From Dermatophilaceae bacterium Sec6.4 (GTDB lineage: Bacteria > Actinomycetota > Actinomycetes > Actinomycetales > Dermatophilaceae), in NCBI GenBank assembly GCA_039636865.1, contig CP144172.1:2356001-2420000 (forward strand): DNA of 64,000 nucleotides, written 5' to 3'. The notes beneath the pieces are model-generated. The model had not been told where the DNA came from, did not search any database, and was given only the letters and a program-made list of their open reading frames with translations. Below, in pieces: positions 51,453-60,173 of this stretch. Positions within the stretch are counted from its first letter, which is position 1. Each line of letters starts with the position of its first letter. The translations under genes were made by a program, and so were the position numbers.

Positions 51453-52592
51453 ATGATGCGACGAGCCCCCTTGAGCCTGCGGTCAGCAGGAGTAGCCGCT
51501 GTAGCGGCCGCGATGATCGTCGGGACGGCGGGATGTACCAAGAGCAGCAGCTCGGGCGCCTCCTCCTCCGGTGGCGGCAGTACAACGAGTAGTAGCGCAA
51601 GCAGCGGTGCGACGTCGTCGTCGTCCTCTTCCGACGGTGCGGCTCAGCAGACCGACTCGGCGTCGGGCGCGTCGTGCACCTACACGAAGTACGGCGTACC
51701 GAAGCTGGACCTGAAGAACACGACGGTGGGATTCTCCCAGTCTGAATCGACAAGTAACCCGTTCCGCGCAGCGGAGACCAAGTCGATCACCGATGAGGCG
51801 AAGAAGATGGGCGTCAAGCTCATCCAGCGCAACGCCAACGCCAACGTGTCGCAGCAGAACACCGACATCCAGGACATGATCTCCCAGGGTGCCAAGGTGC
51901 TGATCGTGGCGCCGGAGAACTCCGCCGGACTGACACCCGCCCTGAACGCGGCCAAAGCCAAGAAGATCCCCGTTCTGACCATCGACCGCACCGTCAATGG
52001 CACGGCGTGCAGCGACTTCATCGGCTTCATCGGTTCCAACTTCACCGGACAGGCCAAGATTGCCGCCAACGACCTCGGCGGCGCACTCGGCGGTAAGGGC
52101 AACATCGCGGTGCTGCAGGGGACCTCCGGCAACAACGTTGCCACCGAGCGCACCGACGGCTTCACCAGCGAACTGAAGGCGAAGTTCCCGGGCATGAAGA
52201 TCGTCGCTTCGCAGACCGCGAACTTCGACCAGGCGACCGGTCAGAAGGTCATGGAGCAGATGCTGCAGAGCAACCCGAACATCACGGGCGTATATGCCGA
52301 GAACGACACGATGGCCCTCGGTGCCATCCAGGCGATCCGGGCGGCCGGCAAGGTGCCCGGCAAGGACATCAAGATCGTCAGCATCGACGGCACTCAGCAG
52401 GCCGTCAAGGACGTCGCCTCCGGTGTCATGGTGGCCGACGTCGAGACGAACCCGCGGTTCGGTCCGCTCGCCTTCTCTACCCTGACGAACTTCTACACCT
52501 CTGCAGGCACCCCGGTGAAGGTCATCATCAAGGACGGGCACTTCACCAAGGACAACGCCAAGCAGGCACTGACCGACGGCAGCGTTTACTGA
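51453..52592 (+). CDS. Sugar ABC transporter substrate-binding lipoprotein (YtfQ-like)
   Basis: A 379-residue type I periplasmic-binding-like lipoprotein. The signal peptide ends in a lipobox (GTAGC), and a 40-residue Ser/Gly linker follows (SSSSGASSSGG...). The mature domain has FSQSESTSNPFRAAE, LIVAPENSAGLTPAL, GTSGNNVATERTDGF and VYAENDTMALGAIQAI, matching YtfQ-type galactofuranose/galactose-binding proteins. The adjacent ATPase, two permeases and galT-galK support a galactose-type sugar as ligand. A strong hairpin follows the stop, which often stabilises the binding-protein message. Confidence 0.92.
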   Translation: MMRRAPLSLRSAGVAAVAAAMIVGTAGCTKSSSSGASSSGGGSTTSSSASSGATSSSSSSDGAAQQTDSASGASCTYTKYGVPKLDLKNTTVGFSQSESTSNPFRAAETKSITDEAKKMGVKLIQRNANANVSQQNTDIQDMISQGAKVLIVAPENSAGLTPALNAAKAKKIPVLTIDRTVNGTACSDFIGFIGSNFTGQAKIAANDLGGALGGKGNIAVLQGTSGNNVATERTDGFTSELKAKFPGMKIVASQTANFDQATGQKVMEQMLQSNPNITGVYAENDTMALGAIQAIRAAGKVPGKDIKIVSIDGTQQAVKDVASGVMVADVETNPRFGPLAFSTLTNFYTSAGTPVKVIIKDGHFTKDNAKQALTDGSVY

Positions 52593-52616
52593 CCGATAGT
52601 TCCTTCGTTCACTGTG

Positions 52617-52644
52617 ATGGGGTCCGGCACTGCCGGGCCCCATC
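52617..52644 (+). promoter_or_regulatory. Intercistronic hairpin after the binding-protein gene
   Basis: GATGGGTCCGGCA (52617-52629) and TGCCGGGCCCCATC (52631-52644) form two 6-bp helices with a small bulge. It lies between the binding-protein stop and the ATPase start. In ABC importer operons such elements stop 3' decay and raise binding-protein levels relative to downstream genes. Confidence 0.68.
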
Positions 52645-52662
52645 GCGACCGGAAAGGCTTTG

Positions 52663-54252
52663 ATGTCCGTCGCATCCGACGTCGTGCTCCGCTTGGACGG
52701 GGTCAGTAAATCGTTTCCCGGCGTTCGCGCGCTGCGCGACGTGTCACTCGAGCTCCATGCGGGCGAGGTACACGCCCTGGTGGGAGAGAACGGGGCGGGA
52801 AAGTCCACCCTGATCAAGATCTCCACCGGTGTCTACACCGTCGATGAGGGACAGGTGAGCCTGCTCGGAGAGCCGGTGAGCTTCAACAATCCCCTCGAGG
52901 CTCAGGCCGCCGGTGTCTCAACCATCTACCAAGAGGTCAACCTCATCCCGTTGATGAGCGTCGCGCGAAATCTCTACCTGGGCCGCGAACCGCGACGTTT
53001 CGGCCTGATCGACACCGCCAAGATGAACCGCGACGCCCGCGTCCGGCTGCACGAATTCGGCATCGATGTCGACCCGACACGGCCGCTCCGGTCGCTGGCC
53101 CTCGGCACTCAGCAGATGGTCTCGATCGCCCGTGCCGTGGAGATCGATGCTCGCGTGGTGATCATGGACGAACCCACGTCCTCGCTGGAGAAGCGGGAGG
53201 TCGAAACCCTCTTCGGGGTGATCGAGCGGCTCGCCGCATCCGGCATCGCGATCCTCTACGTGAGCCACCGGATGGAGGAGCTCTATCGCATCTGCAAACG
53301 GGTCACTGTGATGCGCGACGGCGCAGTGGTCGGTTCCTCCACGATGGCCGACATCAGCCGTCTCCAACTCATCTCGATGATGCTGGGCCGCGACGCCAGC
53401 GAGCTGAAGCACGGCACCACCGCCTTCACCGAGAACACCGCGATTGCTGACGACGTCGTGCTGAGCGCTCAGGGCCTGACCGCACGCCATGCCCTCGACG
53501 ACGTCTCGGTGCAGATCCGGCGCGGGGAGGTCGTCGGCCTCGGTGGACTGCTCGGGGCAGGACGCAGCGAGACCGCACGGGCGATCGTCGGCGCCCTGCC
53601 CACAGAAGGCGGGGAGGTGATGGTCAACGGTGTCCCGTTGACCAGACGCTCACCGGCAGCAGCCATCAACGCCGGCATCGCGATGTTGTCCGAAGACCGC
53701 AAACTCGATGGCATCATCCCGGGCCTGTCAGTGCGGGAGAACATCGTGCTGGCCGCGCTGCCGCGGCTGTCCCGATTCGGGCTGGTCAATCGGGCCAAGC
53801 AGGACGAAGTGGTGAAGTTCTTCATCGACCGTCTGAAGATCAAGGTGTCCAGCCCCGAACAGAAGGTGTCCAACCTGTCCGGTGGCAATCAGCAGAAGGT
53901 CCTGCTCGCCCGATGGCTGTGCCTGCAACCCAAGGCCCTGCTGTTGGACGAACCAACTCGCGGGATCGACGTGGGTGCGAAGGCCGAGGTTCAGCGCCTG
54001 ATCGACGAACTTGCTCAGGACGGGCTGGCCGTGCTGCTCATATCCTCCGATCTGGAGGAACTGATCGAGGGCTCGCATCGGATCATCGTGCTCAAGGAGG
54101 GTCGGATCATCGACACACTGACCGGTGAGGGCGTCACGGACGCCAATCTGATGCGCACCCTGGCCGCTGAAACCCCCGACGTTCCCGCTGACGCCTCGTC
54201 GGTCGGTACCTCCGCACTTCAAAAGTCCGCAGACCCGAAGGACCACTCATGA
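52663..54252 (+). CDS. Sugar ABC transporter double ATPase (YtfR/MglA-like)
   Basis: A 529-residue protein with two ABC ATPase halves. The first has Walker A GENGAGKSTLI and Walker B VVIMDEPTSSL; the second has the degenerate GLLGAGRSETAR, signature LSGGNQQKVLLARWL and ALLLDEPTRGID. This is the usual arrangement of ribose/galactose-type importers. A TTG directly precedes the ATG at 52663; the ATG with GGAAAGG upstream is preferred. The stop overlaps the first permease start (ATGA). Confidence 0.94.
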   Translation: MSVASDVVLRLDGVSKSFPGVRALRDVSLELHAGEVHALVGENGAGKSTLIKISTGVYTVDEGQVSLLGEPVSFNNPLEAQAAGVSTIYQEVNLIPLMSVARNLYLGREPRRFGLIDTAKMNRDARVRLHEFGIDVDPTRPLRSLALGTQQMVSIARAVEIDARVVIMDEPTSSLEKREVETLFGVIERLAASGIAILYVSHRMEELYRICKRVTVMRDGAVVGSSTMADISRLQLISMMLGRDASELKHGTTAFTENTAIADDVVLSAQGLTARHALDDVSVQIRRGEVVGLGGLLGAGRSETARAIVGALPTEGGEVMVNGVPLTRRSPAAAINAGIAMLSEDRKLDGIIPGLSVRENIVLAALPRLSRFGLVNRAKQDEVVKFFIDRLKIKVSSPEQKVSNLSGGNQQKVLLARWLCLQPKALLLDEPTRGIDVGAKAEVQRLIDELAQDGLAVLLISSDLEELIEGSHRIIVLKEGRIIDTLTGEGVTDANLMRTLAAETPDVPADASSVGTSALQKSADPKDHS

Positions 54253-55223
54253 CGACCGCGGTCGCCACCAAGCCCAGTACCGATGCGATCGGTCGGCGTC
54301 GGTGGGCCACATTGACAGCAAAATACGGCGTTTACGGCGGCATCGTTGTGCTGATCGTCGTCAATGTCTTCGTATCGACGGACTTCATCAGTCTGTCCAA
54401 CCTGCGCGTGCAGCTCTACCAGGCAGTCCCGGTACTGATCGTGGCACTGGGGATGGCGCTGGTCATCGGCACCGAAGGTATCGACCTGTCGGTCGGCGCG
54501 ATCATCGCTCTCTCTTCGGCGATTCTTCCGCTCTATCTCGGCTACGGCGTCTGGGTTTCCATTGCTCTGGCGATCGTGGCAGGAGGTGTCGCCGGACTGA
54601 TCTCCGGCAGCCTGGTTGCGTTTGCCAGAGTGCAGCCGATCGTGGCGACGTTGGCGATGATGATCGGGTTACGCGGCCTGGCCGTGATCATGAACGGCGC
54701 TACGGCCAAGCCCATCGACGACATGACCCTGCTCAACCTGGGTCTGACGGGCTGGTTGAGCCTGCCGACGATGGCCTACGTCGCTGTGGTGCTGGTCGCG
54801 ATTGTGGCTTTCGTCATGCGCCGCACGACGCTCGGCCGCAACCTGGTGGCCGTCGGTGACAATCCCTCTGCCAGCTTCCTGTCCGGTCTACCGGTGCGCC
54901 GGATCCTGCTCGCGGTGTACATCGCGTCGGGCATGCTCGCCGCCATCGCGGGCATCCTCATTGCCGGTCACGGTGCCTACGCCGACCCGGCCAACTACGG
55001 GTTGAACTACGAACTGCTGGCGATCACCGCCGTCGTCGTGGGTGGAACTCCACTCAGCGGCGGACAGGTACGGGTCATCGGTACGGTCGCCGGCACCATC
55101 TTCATGCAGCTGGTGACCGCGACGCTCGTGCAGAACAACGTCAAGAACTCCTACGCGCAGATGATCGAAGCCGTCATCATCTGCATCGCCGTCTTCGTCG
55201 CCCGGGAAAGCGCCAACCGATGA
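54249..55223 (+). CDS. Sugar ABC transporter permease 1 (YtfT-like)
   Basis: A 324-residue permease of the BPD_transp_2 type with about ten hydrophobic segments. It shows GTEGIDLSVGAIIALSSAIL, then LRGLAVIMNGATAKPI, GDNPSASFLSGLPVRRILL and VVVGGTPLSGGQVRVIGTVA. Both flanking junctions are ATGA overlaps, so it is translated in step with the ATPase and the second permease. Confidence 0.93.
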   Translation: MTTAVATKPSTDAIGRRRWATLTAKYGVYGGIVVLIVVNVFVSTDFISLSNLRVQLYQAVPVLIVALGMALVIGTEGIDLSVGAIIALSSAILPLYLGYGVWVSIALAIVAGGVAGLISGSLVAFARVQPIVATLAMMIGLRGLAVIMNGATAKPIDDMTLLNLGLTGWLSLPTMAYVAVVLVAIVAFVMRRTTLGRNLVAVGDNPSASFLSGLPVRRILLAVYIASGMLAAIAGILIAGHGAYADPANYGLNYELLAITAVVVGGTPLSGGQVRVIGTVAGTIFMQLVTATLVQNNVKNSYAQMIEAVIICIAVFVARESANR

Positions 55224-56224
55224 GCCAGCAGATGACCTCGCCCGCCGACGCGGCGGAGGTGTCCGGTGTGAAAGAGACCCGCAGCGAGCGCACGTTCTCA
55301 CTGCTGCAACGTCAAGGTGGCGTCGCCGTTCTGGCGCTCGTGGTCGTTCTCGCCAGCATCTTCTCCTCCGGATTCGCCTCCAGCGGAAACTTCTCCACGA
55401 TCCTGGTCGGCACGTCCTACATCTCCCTGCTGGCGCTGGCGCAGACCTTCGTCATCATCACCGGCGGGATCGACCTGTCCGTCGGATCGATGTTCGCGCT
55501 CGGTGGCGTCCTTGCAGCGTGGGGGATGAACCACGGTGGCAGCGGGATGGCCCTACTCCTGCCGATCGTCGTCGGCATCATCATCGGCGCGATCCAGGGT
55601 TCGTTGATCGCCTACGCGCGGCTCGCGCCGTTCATCGTGACCCTGGCCGGTCTGCTCTTCGCCCGCGGACTGCTGCAGGCGATCAGCAGCGAAGGATCCA
55701 AGACCTACCTCATCCCCGGCGGTTCCTTCTTCGCATTCATCGGAGATGGCACCTGGCGGCCGATCCTCACCGCCGTGGTGTTGTTCGCACTCGGTTCGGT
55801 GCTCCTGACCCGGACCAGATTCGGTCAGGCGCTGTTCGCCCTCGGCGGTAGTGAGAACGCCGCACTGCTGATGGGTATCCGGGTCAAGCGTGCCAAGGTC
55901 CTGCTCTACGTGTTGTCCGGCACGGTGGCGTCCGTCGCCGGAATGCTCAACGCATCACGGCTGCAGTCCGGCGTCAGTAACATCGGGGTCGGTTACGAAC
56001 TGACCGCCATCGCAGCGGTCGTCATCGGCGGAACCATCCTCACAGGTGGATCCGGTTCGGTCTACGGCACGGCAGCAGGGGTGCTGCTGCTTGCGGTCAT
56101 CCAGAACCTGATCGGTGTGCATCTGTCGAAGTACGGATCATCCGCATCGGACCTGGTCAACGGCGCATTCCTCGCGCTCGTCGTCGTACTGCAGTCATTC
56201 CTGGCCCGCCGGCGACAGATATGA
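55220..56224 (+). CDS. Sugar ABC transporter permease 2 (YjfF-like)
   Basis: A 334-residue permease of the same family (ITGGIDLSVGSMFALGGVLA, LAPFIVTLAGLLFARGLLQA, GGSENAALLMGIRVKRAKVL, AVVIGGTILTGGSGSVYGTA). Two different permeases in tandem are typical of the YtfQRT-YjfF galactofuranose system. The stop overlaps the galT start (ATGA). Confidence 0.93.
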   Translation: MSQQMTSPADAAEVSGVKETRSERTFSLLQRQGGVAVLALVVVLASIFSSGFASSGNFSTILVGTSYISLLALAQTFVIITGGIDLSVGSMFALGGVLAAWGMNHGGSGMALLLPIVVGIIIGAIQGSLIAYARLAPFIVTLAGLLFARGLLQAISSEGSKTYLIPGGSFFAFIGDGTWRPILTAVVLFALGSVLLTRTRFGQALFALGGSENAALLMGIRVKRAKVLLYVLSGTVASVAGMLNASRLQSGVSNIGVGYELTAIAAVVIGGTILTGGSGSVYGTAAGVLLLAVIQNLIGVHLSKYGSSASDLVNGAFLALVVVLQSFLARRRQI

Positions 56225-57330
56225 AGGCGCAGAAGACTGTGGCGCCGCGGATCGATGCCAAGCTGGCCGATGGCCGCGACATCTTCTACTACGACGACCG
56301 CCCTGAGCTCGATCATCAACTGCTGGACACGCGGGAGCTGCCCGACGTGACGTTGCGGTCGCAGGCGAGGTGGGACCCGCTGATGCGTGAATGGGTCGCG
56401 ATCGCCTCCCATCGTCAGGGACGCACGCACCGTCCGGCCGACGATGCGTGCCCGCTGTGCCCGAGTACGCCGGATCGACTCACCGAAGTGCCGTCGGCTG
56501 ACTACGACGTGGTGGTATTCGAGAACAGATTTCCGTCGTTCGCGGCGGGTGTGAGCGCCGTACCGGATCTCGTTGACGGGGAGCCGTTGCTGACCAGGAT
56601 GCGGGGGACCGGCCGCTGCGAGGTGGTGTGTTTCAGTCCTGAACATGCGGCCAGCCTGGGCGATGTCTCACCCGAGCGGATGCGGACCGTGGTGGACGCA
56701 TGGTCGGACCGCACCACTGCCTTGAATGCAATGCCGCAGGTAGCGCAGGTCTTCCCGTTCGAGAATCGCGGATCCGAGATCGGCGTGACTCTGAGCCATC
56801 CGCACGGGCAGATCTACGGTTACCCCTTTGTCACTCCGTGGACCGCCCGGATGCTTGCCTCTGCCGCGGATCATCACGCGCAGCACGGGAGCAACCTCTT
56901 CGAGGATCTGCTGCGCGCTGAGCAGCGGTCCGGCGTCAGGGTGGTCACCAGGACCGAGCACTGGACGGCATTCGTGCCTTCCACGGCCAGGTGGCCGATG
57001 GAGGTGCACGTCTACCCCAACACGCGGGTGCGTGAACTGCCCGAGCTCGACGACGCGCAACGCGACGACTTCGCAAGGATCTATCTCGATCTGTTACACC
57101 GCCTCGATGGGCTCTACGACATGCCGCTGCCGTATGTCTCCGGCTGGCATCAGGCGCCGGCGCGGACGCACCGGGAGCACGCGTACCTGCACCTGCGGTT
57201 GCTGTCGAACCGCCGTAGTGCGACCAAGTTGAAGTTCGCGGCCGGTTCCGAGAGCGGAATGGGAGTTTTCATCAACGACATCGCACCCGAGGTTCAGGCA
57301 GCCGCACTGCGGGACGTGGTGCCCGCTTGA
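56221..57330 (+). CDS. galT: Galactose-1-phosphate uridylyltransferase
   Basis: A 369-residue enzyme of the Leloir pathway, which swaps UMP between UDP-glucose and galactose-1-phosphate. The nucleophilic His is in SHPHGQIYGYPF (HPH), zinc-binding Cys in DACPLCPST, and EVVCFSPEHAAS and REHAYLHLRLLS are also conserved. Being coupled to both the permease and galK, it shows that the imported sugar ends as galactose-1-phosphate. Confidence 0.95.
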   Translation: MKAQKTVAPRIDAKLADGRDIFYYDDRPELDHQLLDTRELPDVTLRSQARWDPLMREWVAIASHRQGRTHRPADDACPLCPSTPDRLTEVPSADYDVVVFENRFPSFAAGVSAVPDLVDGEPLLTRMRGTGRCEVVCFSPEHAASLGDVSPERMRTVVDAWSDRTTALNAMPQVAQVFPFENRGSEIGVTLSHPHGQIYGYPFVTPWTARMLASAADHHAQHGSNLFEDLLRAEQRSGVRVVTRTEHWTAFVPSTARWPMEVHVYPNTRVRELPELDDAQRDDFARIYLDLLHRLDGLYDMPLPYVSGWHQAPARTHREHAYLHLRLLSNRRSATKLKFAAGSESGMGVFINDIAPEVQAAALRDVVPA

Positions 57331-58469
57331 GGTCGCGGTTCGAGGACATCTACGGCCGGCCGCCGCAGCGGACCTGGTTCGCTCCGGGTCGGGTGAACAT
57401 CATCGGCGAACACACCGACTACAACGACGGTTTCGCACTCCCGATCGCCCTACCGCTCGGGGTACGGGCCGACGTCGCGGCGGTGGCAGATGGCGCTGCC
57501 AGGGTTTCATCGGTGCAACACCCGGGTGAGGTGGTCTCGGCCCGCATCGAGGATCTGTCACCGGGCTGCGTGGACGGCTGGGCGGGGTACGCCATGGGGG
57601 TGCTGTGGGCACTGCGCGAAGAAGGTCACCAACTGCCCGGTGTCGACGTTCTCATCGACGGCGACGTGCCGGTCGGAGCGGGTCTGTCCTCCTCGGCTGC
57701 GCTGGAGTGTGCTGTGGCCACGGCCGTCGATGACTTGTTCGGCCTCGGCTGCGGCTCCGACTCGTTGATCCGGATCGCGCGCCGTGCCGAGAACGATTTC
57801 GTCGGTGTGCCGACGGGAGCTCTGGATCAGACCGCGTCGATGCAGTGCCGGCGCGACCAGGCGCTTTTCGTGGACTTCCGATCGATGCAGACCCGGGCCG
57901 TGCCGCTGCAACTGGACCAGGCCGGTCTCGTGCTGCTGGTGATCGATACCCAGGCACCGCACCAGCTGGTCGACGGCGAATACGCCGCGCGTCGAGCTGA
58001 CTGTGCCCGCGCCGCTCTTGCTCTCGGTGTGGCTTCCTTACGCGAGGTGGCCTCGGCCGACCTGCCCGCAGCATTGACCACCCTGGCCGAACCGGTCCTA
58101 CGACGACGCGTCAACCACGTGGTCACTGAAAATGCCCGGGTGACTCAGGCGGTGGAGTCGCTCGACTCCGGGAAGGATCCACGGGAGCTCGGATCGTTGC
58201 TGACCGCATCGCATGTATCGCTGCGCGACGACTTCGCCGTGTCATGCCCCGAACTCGACCTTGCGGTCGACACCGCTCTGGCTGCGGGTGCCCATGGGGC
58301 GCGGATGACCGGTGGTGGCTTCGGCGGCAGCGCCATCGCGCTGGTCGACCAACTGAACGTGGGCGCGGTCACTGCTGCCGTCTCCCGAGCATTCCATCAG
58401 CGGGGCTTCACCCCGCCGGTGGTGTTCACGGTCCACCCATCGCCCGGCGCCCATCGGCTGCCGGGCTGA
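57327..58469 (+). CDS. galK: Galactokinase
   Basis: A 380-residue GHMP kinase that phosphorylates galactose at C1. The galactokinase signature GRVNIIGEHTDYNDGFALP is complete, the ATP loop is VPVGAGLSSSAALE, and motif 3 is GARMTGGGFGGSAIAL. The start is TTG, overlapping the galT stop (TTGA). No ATG or GTG fits the family N terminus, so translation depends on ribosomes leaving galT. It converges on the protease gene with an 18-bp gap. Confidence 0.94.
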   Translation: MRSRFEDIYGRPPQRTWFAPGRVNIIGEHTDYNDGFALPIALPLGVRADVAAVADGAARVSSVQHPGEVVSARIEDLSPGCVDGWAGYAMGVLWALREEGHQLPGVDVLIDGDVPVGAGLSSSAALECAVATAVDDLFGLGCGSDSLIRIARRAENDFVGVPTGALDQTASMQCRRDQALFVDFRSMQTRAVPLQLDQAGLVLLVIDTQAPHQLVDGEYAARRADCARAALALGVASLREVASADLPAALTTLAEPVLRRRVNHVVTENARVTQAVESLDSGKDPRELGSLLTASHVSLRDDFAVSCPELDLAVDTALAAGAHGARMTGGGFGGSAIALVDQLNVGAVTAAVSRAFHQRGFTPPVVFTVHPSPGAHRLPG

Positions 58470-58487
58470 GGTAGTTCTTCGGTCAGG

Positions 58488-59309
58488 TCAGGAACTGCCG
58501 TCGCACCCGGACGGGGTACCAGCGGCAGGTGTCGTGTCGCCGAAGGAGTCCGCACTTTCGGCGCGCGCCAGCAGGTGGGCCACCGCAGTCCCGAAGACGG
58601 GACTGTAGGAGGTGCGGCTGGTGCAACCACCCTGGTTCAGCCCACCGATGACGCCGGTGACCAGGGTCGTGCCATCTGCGCTGGTGACGAGCCACGGGCT
58701 GCCACTCGATCCACCGACGTACCCTGCACATCCGAAGGTCGGGTTGTTGTCACGGGTGAAATCGAGTCCGGTGGTGCAGGAGATCGCTCGATCGCCGGTG
58801 CCGGTGTTGAAACCCTGCACGGTCACTGTCGTAGCCGACGCAGGGGTGTCGCCCAGATTGTTCGCGCCGGTGACGTCCTGAAGTTCACGCGTCGCGCCAT
58901 TCACCACGCGCGGCGCGACCTGCAGGATTGCGACGTCATCGGGGTCTGACTGCGATGCCTTCCACGCCGCATCCATGAACACGTCGGTCACTGACCACAC
59001 TCCGTAGGGAGTGGAGCCTGCGTCGTAGCCGGGCGCAACCGTGATCCCTGTCCCCTTTCCGGTCCCGGACACGCAGTGGGCGGCGGTGATGAGCAGGTTA
59101 CGGGTGGTGCTGGACACCACGCTGGCAGTGCAGGTGTGACCCGAGGTCTCGCTGGAGGCTCCGAAAAGCGCCGCGACGGTGGGGTTAGCGCTGACACTCA
59201 CCGCCTGCAGTGAGTGCGCCTGCGGCGATATCGGCAAGGATGCGGGCAGCGGAAACATCGGCGCAATTGCGGTGAGCGCTACAGCGACGGCCTGCGAAAG
59301 GAACGGCAT
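58488..59309 (-). CDS. Secreted trypsin-like serine protease
   Basis: A 273-residue protein. An N-terminal hydrophobic stretch (FLSQAVAVALTAIAPMFPL) forms a signal peptide. The catalytic triad of the S1 family is complete: His in LLITAAHCVSG, Asp in SDPDDVAILQ and Ser in YVGGSSGSPWLV. Several Cys could form disulfides. An in-frame GTG at 59336 would add nine residues. Such proteases act outside the cell. The last 40 residues are low-complexity. Confidence 0.87.
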   Translation of the reverse strand: MPFLSQAVAVALTAIAPMFPLPASLPISPQAHSLQAVSVSANPTVAALFGASSETSGHTCTASVVSSTTRNLLITAAHCVSGTGKGTGITVAPGYDAGSTPYGVWSVTDVFMDAAWKASQSDPDDVAILQVAPRVVNGATRELQDVTGANNLGDTPASATTVTVQGFNTGTGDRAISCTTGLDFTRDNNPTFGCAGYVGGSSGSPWLVTSADGTTLVTGVIGGLNQGGCTSRTSYSPVFGTAVAHLLARAESADSFGDTTPAAGTPSGCDGSS

Positions 59310-59834
59310 CTTAATGTCCGCCGCCGCGGCCGGCACCGGTCGGCGGGTGCGAGCCCCGTTTGCGGCTTGTCGCTGGGGGTCCCTTGAGCAAAACCGGCTG
59401 CTCGGGGGATCGGGGGAGTGTGCGACAGCCGTTCATGCTCGTCGTTCTCCTCCAACGTCCCTATGTGACAACACCATGAGGCGGGTTCGGTCATTGAAGG
59501 ACGTGTGCAGACTCAATGTGCCCGCTGTGGAGTCGTCTTCGCCCGGCCGAAACACGCCTCACGGCGCCGCCGATGGACGTTCAGGCGGGGGAGTGCCAGG
59601 AAGGTGAGCCTGGATCGCACGGGGTTGTTGGGGCTCTCGACCTTGGAAAAGAGGATGGCGCCATGCCCATAAACAGCGCACCCAGGGGAGCCCACGACAC
59701 GTCGGGATGCGGCCAGGGAGAAAGCGGCAACGGTGGCCGATGGTGCGTGCGTCGCCGGCAGAATTGAGCACTTGTATCGGACCGAGCATCGGTCGCCCGC
59801 CAGCTGGGGTGCGGGACGGAGTCGGCGCGGCCCT
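59310..59834. other. Non-coding stretch upstream of the protease
   Basis: Open frames here on both strands are short, overlap one another and match no family I know. I see no tRNA, no strong hairpin and no repeat. The stretch probably holds the protease promoter and decayed sequence. Confidence 0.5.
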
Positions 59835-60115
59835 GGGTTCGCGCGGGCGATATCGATGACGGCCACGTCCCAGGGTTCTTCCACTGGCTGACCCGGCCGC
59901 GGTCGGCCTGTCGGGACGCGCTCTCGGCGCGGGTGGGGAGGTTCTTCACCGCCTCGGATTCCACGCACGGGTACCGGTGGATCGATGCCGACCTGACGAG
60001 GAGGGCACGCGGTAGGCACCCGAGCCGGTGCGGCAGATGATGCGCACCCAGAGCATGGTCTCGCCAGTCCCGGCCGTTTCAAGGGCTCAGCCACACGTGG
60101 CCCTGCCGGACCACC
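59835..60115 (+). mobile_element. Remnant of an IS3-family transposase (OrfB start)
   Basis: One frame (from about 59880) reads HWLTRPRSA and ALSARVGRFFTASDSTHGYR followed by IDADLT, close to the HTH_21 region of IS3-family OrfB. After 59998 the match continues in another frame as EEGTR, a stop, then APEPVRQMMRTQSMVSPVP, and shifts again near 60080. Neither OrfA nor the catalytic DDE half is present, nor terminal inverted repeats. It is a dead fragment and shows past insertion here. Confidence 0.68.
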
Positions 60116-60124
60116 AAACCTACC

Positions 60125-60162
60125 GACCGCGGCCCAGACAACTTACGGACCGCGGCTCAGAC
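60125..60162. repeat. 15-bp direct repeat behind the secreted-protein gene
   Basis: GACCGCGGCCCAGAC (60125-60139) and GACCGCGGCTCAGAC (60148-60162), one difference, 23-bp period, about 11 bases beyond the stop of the minus-strand gene at 60174. Confidence 0.7.
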
Positions 60163-60173
60163 TGCGGAGGTGG

